Shown piece after piece: positions 60,403 to 64,000 of a DNA stretch of 64,000 bases (its first letter is position 1; each line of letters begins with the position of its first letter). This DNA is from Chryseobacterium camelliae (GTDB taxonomy: Bacteria > Bacteroidota > Bacteroidia > Flavobacteriales > Weeksellaceae). The translations under genes were made by a program, and so were the position numbers. The notes under the pieces were generated by a model. The model saw only the letters and a list, made by a program, of their open reading frames with translations, was not told the DNA's origin and searched no databases. The DNA is taken from positions 2,226,001 to 2,290,000 of the forward strand of contig NZ_CP115859.1 in NCBI RefSeq assembly GCF_027920545.1. Direction: 5' to 3'.

Positions 60403-61671
60403 TTATTTTTCTAAAATCATCGTTACACCCTGTCCGCGAGCGGCACAGATGGAAATAAACCCTTTCCCGCTTCCTTTTTCATCTAAAAGTTTCGCCAACG
60501 TTCCGATAATTCTTCCTCCTGTTGCTGCAAATGGATGGGCAACCGCAAGACTTCCTCCTTTTACGTTTAATCTATTTCTGTCAATTTTTCCTAATGCTTT
60601 TTCCAGTCCGAATTTTTTTGCCAGATCATCATTTTCCCAAATTTTTAATGTGGCTAAAACCTGCGCTGCGAAGGCTTCGTGAATTTCATAATAGTCAAAA
60701 TCTTCCAGGCTCATTCCTGCTTTTTTCAACATTCTGTCGGCTGCAAAAACAGGAGCGAGAAGTAAGTTCTGTTGGTTTTCAACATATTCAATTCCGGCAA
60801 CTTCAGAGAAAGTAATATAAGCCAAAATCGGTAAGTTATTTGCTTTTGCCCATTCCTCACTTGCCAGTAAAACTGCAGAAGCTCCATCGGTAAAAGGGGT
60901 TGAATTTCCTGCGGTCAACGTTCCGTTTTGCTTGTCAAAAGCAGGTTTTAATGAAGCTAATTTTTCTAAGCTGGTATCTCTGCGAAGATTGTTATCCGTA
61001 TTTAAACCAAAAGCCGGCGTAATCATATCGTTGAAAAATCCTTCATCGTAGGCTTTTGCCATATTTTGATGACTTTTTAAAGCCAACTCATCCTGTTTTT
61101 CACGGGAAATTTCGTAATATTTTGCCGTAATTTCCGTGTGACCGCCCATTACCAAACCCGTTTTCGGTTCTTGACCTTTGTAAGGAATAGGCATCCAGTC
61201 TTTCAGTTTTGGACTTAACAGTTGCTCGATTTTTCCAAAGGCAGATTTTTCCTTATTGGCTTTTAATAAAGCTTTTCTCAGTCTCGGAGAAGATTCGAAA
61301 GGAATATTGCTCATCGCTTCAACACCACAGGCAATTCCGCTTTCAATTTGTCCTAAAGCAATTTTATTTCCGATATAAATTGCCGCTTCAATTCCCGTGT
61401 CACACGCCTGTTGAAGATCGCATGCAGGTGTGGCCGGATCAAGAGACGTTTCCATCACGGATTCCCTGATGAGGTTGCTTTCTGAAATGTGCTTAATCAC
61501 TGCACCTCCGGCAACTTCGCCCAGAAGCTTTCCCTTCAGGTTGTATCGATCGATCAAGCCATTCAGGGCTGGAACCAGCAAGTCCTGATTTCCTTTGTCT
61601 GCATAAGCTGTATTGATTCTGGCAAACGGAATTCTGTTGTATCCGACAATTGCTACTTTTTTTGTTTCCAT
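60403..61671 (-). CDS. Thiolase (acetyl-CoA acyltransferase, FadI-like)
   Basis: 422-residue thiolase. The acylated nucleophile is Cys in CDLQQACDTGIEA; the histidine is in GGSLAVAHPFAATGGR; the second Cys is in SICAARGQGVTM. Length and N-terminus fit degradative thiolases of the FadI/FadA type more than short acetoacetyl-CoA thiolases, so it probably cleaves 3-ketoacyl-CoA. Co-transcribed with the TetR regulator (10-base gap) and the thioesterase. Confidence 0.92.
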   Translation of the reverse strand: METKKVAIVGYNRIPFARINTAYADKGNQDLLVPALNGLIDRYNLKGKLLGEVAGGAVIKHISESNLIRESVMETSLDPATPACDLQQACDTGIEAAIYIGNKIALGQIESGIACGVEAMSNIPFESSPRLRKALLKANKEKSAFGKIEQLLSPKLKDWMPIPYKGQEPKTGLVMGGHTEITAKYYEISREKQDELALKSHQNMAKAYDEGFFNDMITPAFGLNTDNNLRRDTSLEKLASLKPAFDKQNGTLTAGNSTPFTDGASAVLLASEEWAKANNLPILAYITFSEVAGIEYVENQQNLLLAPVFAADRMLKKAGMSLEDFDYYEIHEAFAAQVLATLKIWENDDLAKKFGLEKALGKIDRNRLNVKGGSLAVAHPFAATGGRIIGTLAKLLDEKGSGKGFISICAARGQGVTMILEK

Positions 61672-61681
61672 ATTGTGAAGT

Positions 61682-62287
61682 TTATGATGGAAGTTGGTTT
61701 AATTCTTTGTCAATAATGTTGAGAACTTTATCTAAAGCCTGGTTTAAAAACTTTTCATTTCCGGTAGTTTTTGATAGTAAAATTCCACCTTCAATCAGCA
61801 TGATAAACAATGAAGCATATTCTTCGGCATTAATCTTTTTATTCAATTCTCCATTTTCCTGACCTTGGGCAATAACCTGTGAAATTTTAGAAATCCATTC
61901 TCCAAAAGATTGGGTCACCTGTTTTTTTAAATTCGGGAAAGTGTCATCAGCTTCCGTGGCAGCATTCATTAAAGGACAACCTCCGTTTAGAAATACAGCC
62001 TGCCAGTTTTTCCGGTAAAAAGCTACAAAAGCATACAGCTTTTCCATCGTGGTCGGAAATTCATCTCCGAAGGAACGGGACATATTTTTTTTTAATAACC
62101 CCGCATTGTATTTGTAAACTTCAAGGGCAACTTCATCTTTATTTTCGAAATTCCCGTAGATGCTTCCTTTCGTTAAACCTGTTGCTTCTGCAATGTCGGA
62201 AAGGGATGTGGAAGTATAGCCTTTGGTATTAAACAAAGAGGCTGTTTTCTCAATAATGAACTGTTTTGTCTTTTCCGCTTTTGACAT
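61682..62287 (-). CDS. TetR-family repressor heading a fatty-acid operon
   Basis: 201 residues from MSKAEKTKQFIIEKT. The N-terminal HTH (TSTSLSDIAEATGLTKGSIYGNFENKDE) is typical TetR; the C-terminal half is the ligand/dimer domain. It is the first gene of the unit TetR-thiolase-thioesterase-fabF, and an ATACC-N4-GGTAT palindrome overlaps its own promoter, so it probably controls this operon in response to an acyl-CoA. Ligand is inference. Confidence 0.92.
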   Translation of the reverse strand: MSKAEKTKQFIIEKTASLFNTKGYTSTSLSDIAEATGLTKGSIYGNFENKDEVALEVYKYNAGLLKKNMSRSFGDEFPTTMEKLYAFVAFYRKNWQAVFLNGGCPLMNAATEADDTFPNLKKQVTQSFGEWISKISQVIAQGQENGELNKKINAEEYASLFIMLIEGGILLSKTTGNEKFLNQALDKVLNIIDKELNQLPS

Positions 62288-62305
62288 TTTTAACTGAATA
62301 TGATG

Positions 62306-62340
62306 CAAATATACAAAAATATACCGATTGGTATATTTTA
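62306..62340 (-). promoter_or_regulatory. TetR promoter with palindromic operator
   Basis: -7 element TATATTTG on the minus strand (62313-62306), directly preceded by the palindrome AAATATACCGATTGGTATATTT (ATACC-GATT-GGTAT core, 62321-62334). An operator overlapping the -7/-33 region fits autorepression. Confidence 0.75.
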
Positions 62341-62471
62341 TTTTGAATTATGGATTATTTATTTAATGTATTGAACCATTAAGATTTTATTTAAGAAGTG
62401 AAGATTAATTAAGATGAACCTTTAATTTTTTTTAAGGTTTGGCTAGAGAGCAAACTGCTTGTTTAATGAAA

Positions 62472-62489
62472 AACGGGCTTTAGCCCGTT
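62472..62489. repeat. REP-like palindrome AACGGGCTTTAGCCCGTT
   Basis: Near-perfect palindrome (AACGGGCT and its complement AGCCCGTT, 2-base centre). I recognise it as a dispersed REP-like unit of Chryseobacterium-type genomes (memory only). Confidence 0.7.
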
Positions 62490-62505
62490 CTATTGATATT
62501 CATTT

Positions 62506-62591
62506 AGTTTGTCATTCCGAGGAATCTAGGTAAAGACTTTACACTTATATCTTTAATAATTCAGCCGGGATTCCGACGGAATGACAAACTT
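62506..62591. repeat. Inverted intergenic repeat (GTCATTCCG type)
   Basis: AGTTTGTCATTCCGAGGAATC and GATTCCGACGGAATGACAAACT are imperfect inverted arms about 45 bases apart. A degenerate relative is at 51614-51696. Confidence 0.75.
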
Positions 62592-62605
62592 TGTGATTTA
62601 AATTC

Positions 62606-63025
62606 TTAGCTAGCCAAAGTCGCTTCCAAAGTAATTTCAAAGTTGAAAGCCGCACTTACAGGGCATCCTTCTTCAGCAATTTTTGCATATTTTTGAAAAT
62701 CTTCGTTTGAAATTCCCGGAACTTTTGCAGTCAGCGTCAATTCAGATTTTGTGATTTTTCCGATGTTTGGATCTAAAGTGATGACAGATTTCGTAGTCAG
62801 TTCTTCAGGAGTGTAACCGGCCTGAGAAAGTTCTGCACTCAGCTTCATGGTAAAGCATCCTGCGTGAGCTGCAGCTAGTAATTCTTCAGGGTTTGTTCCA
62901 ATTCCATCCGCAAATCGGCTGTTGAAAGAATACTGGGTTTGGTTTAATGTTGTGCTTTGAGTAGTGATGTGTCCGTTTCCTTCTTTAATGGTACCGTTCC
63001 AAACGGCTGTTGCGTTACGTCTCAT
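62606..63025 (-). CDS. OsmC/Ohr-family peroxidase-like protein
   Basis: 139 residues with the OsmC-family layout and two reactive cysteines in [14 protein letters not shown] and [12 protein letters not shown]. The family reduces organic hydroperoxides with lipoyl-type or thiol donors. The N-terminus [18 protein letters not shown] and the block [15 protein letters not shown] match the OsmC subgroup rather than Ohr. Single gene with intergenic repeats downstream. Confidence 0.93.
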   Translation of the reverse strand: MRRNATAVWNGTIKEGNGHITTQSTTLNQTQYSFNSRFADGIGTNPEELLAAAHAGCFTMKLSAELSQAGYTPEELTTKSVITLDPNIGKITKSELTLTAKVPGISNEDFQKYAKIAEEGCPVSAAFNFEITLEATLAS

Positions 63026-63114
63026 AATAATTGTTTTTGTTGTTTAAATATTTATTGATTTTTGATGTTACAAAGGTATATTAGAAATAGGTTGGAATAA
63101 ATACACAAATCGAC

Positions 63115-63981
63115 TTAAATATTGTACTTTTTTCCCGAAGTGTAATTTTTTTTGAAATTTGCGGGTGTACTTCCGATTTTATTGGTAAAAAGCCGGTTGA
63201 AATATGCAGGATCTTCATACCCCAAATCATAGGCAATCTCTTTCATAGGTTTATCCGTATAAAATAAAAGTCTTTTGGCTTCCAGTAAAATTCTGTTGAT
63301 GATAAACTGATTCGGTGATTCAAGATGTAAACTTTTGAACTTGTGTGTTAATGTTTTCGGCGCAATGTGAAGTAAGCTGGCATAATCAGCTACATTGTGT
63401 TTCTCTCTGAAATGAATTTCCAGGTGTCGGCTGAAATCACGGAAAATATCCAATTCATTGCTTGGAATCTTTATTTCATCATTATCAAGATTCTGCTTTT
63501 TCCATTTTCTGGTAGCGCGAATGATAATTTGCTTAACATAAGTCCGGATCATTTCTTCGGTGGAAGAATCTTTCCATTCCAGCTCTTCTTTGATGCTTTG
63601 AAATAAATTTTTAATGATCAAATCTTCATTTTCATCAAGCTCCACAAAGGGAATTTCAAAAACATTATGGAAAAGAAGTCCGTCACAAGCCACTTCCTTA
63701 TCATGAATCTGAATACAGTAAAAATCCCGGTTGTAGTATAAAAGGTTAGACTCTTCAATTCCTTTTTCTACCTGTAAATGCTGATTCGTGAGAAAAAATA
63801 AAGCAGGATTTTCTGTTGTATACTGTTTAAAATCTACGGTCAGTTCATAACCGGAAGGAACGTAGAATACTTTAATTTCAGAGGTGTAGTTAGAATCTTT
63901 GAGTGTTTGCAGATTGTTTTCTGAAAAGGTTTCGAAACCCAGTTTCTTGTAGTTATCTTCAAAGATAAGCGTCTGTGACAT
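63115..63981 (-). CDS. AraC-family transcriptional regulator
   Basis: 288 residues: an N-terminal cupin-like sensor region (about 1-165) and a C-terminal double HTH with HNVADYASLLHIAPKTLTHKF and MKEIAYDLGYEDPAYFNRLF, then STPANFKK. The ligand is unknown. Its stop lies about 90 bases upstream of the osmC-like start, on the same strand; control of that gene is possible but not shown. Confidence 0.92.
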   Translation of the reverse strand: MSQTLIFEDNYKKLGFETFSENNLQTLKDSNYTSEIKVFYVPSGYELTVDFKQYTTENPALFFLTNQHLQVEKGIEESNLLYYNRDFYCIQIHDKEVACDGLLFHNVFEIPFVELDENEDLIIKNLFQSIKEELEWKDSSTEEMIRTYVKQIIIRATRKWKKQNLDNDEIKIPSNELDIFRDFSRHLEIHFREKHNVADYASLLHIAPKTLTHKFKSLHLESPNQFIINRILLEAKRLLFYTDKPMKEIAYDLGYEDPAYFNRLFTNKIGSTPANFKKNYTSGKKYNI

Positions 63982-64000
63982 AGATTTTCTTTAAGATAAA

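Noticed and set aside
1..64000. tRNA, rRNA and riboswitch genes
   Set aside because: I looked for cloverleaf signatures and T-loop motifs in intergenic gaps and saw none; absence was judged by eye, not by a covariance search.

Overview
The window reads as chromosomal DNA of a Bacteroidota (Flavobacteriia) bacterium, most likely Chryseobacterium or a close relative in the Weeksellaceae. The evidence is the AT-rich composition, promoters with the Bacteroidota -7 element TAnnTTTG, many short-leader genes, type III glutamine synthetase (GlnN), a GldM-related lipoprotein, and dispersed intergenic palindromes of the kind seen in this genus. No rRNA, tRNA, CRISPR array or complete insertion sequence was found.

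Core regions. 1-718 is the 3' part of sufS. 966-6161 is a minus-strand heme operon hemA-hemC-(two secreted cell-wall-type genes)-hemD-hemE. 6544-12218 is the plus-strand rod-shape operon mreB-mreC-mreD-mrdA-rodA, followed by a pentapeptide-repeat gene. 12966-25586 holds an NlpC/P60 lipoprotein, glnN, a DUF6909-type gene, a GldM C-domain-like lipoprotein, a DinB-like protein, an M1 peptidase, coaX, tadA, a TonB-C-like protein and a WYL-domain regulator. 41220-57000 returns to mostly housekeeping content: Y-family polymerase, YdeI-like protein, serine hydrolase, M48 peptidase, glyQS, truC-like, pyrD, DUF445, msrB, L,D-transpeptidase and a TlpA-like protein. 58723-62287 is a TetR-headed fatty-acid operon (TetR, thiolase, hotdog thioesterase, fabF). 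OsmC-like and AraC-type genes close the window.

Accessory region and main discovery. 24666-41098 is an island on the minus strand. It contains two tail-fibre-like proteins that share an N-terminal segment, a 1207-residue protein of unrecognised family, a 780-residue protein ending in a deaminase-like toxin domain, a SUKH-type immunity gene overlapping its stop codon, a patatin-like lipase, a phage-endolysin-type M15 peptidase and the WYL regulator. No capsid, terminase, sheath or tube genes are present. Five copies of a 17-bp palindrome (ACGwCA-N5-TGTCGC on the minus strand) lie in this island. A sixth copy lies upstream of a separate cluster at 57214-58463 that encodes a small acidic protein, a SecB-like protein and a possible ADP-ribosyltransferase-like toxin. 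In five of the six copies the palindrome ends exactly 10 bp before a -7 element. This suggests one regulon joining the WYL gene, lysin, lipase, fibre/toxin operon and SecB-like cluster; the regulator is not proven, but the WYL protein is the natural candidate.

Other notable structure. A 1.4-kb cassette (about 47384-48794) sits at the 3' end of glyQS, flanked by a second, synonymously diverged copy of the last 11 glyQS codons. It carries a lipoprotein gene broken by one in-frame stop and a small membrane protein gene. Degenerate genes include a MORN-type gene with two frameshifts and the C-terminal remnant of a serine hydrolase. Several families of intergenic palindromic repeats occur in two or more copies, one pair with a compensatory base-pair change.
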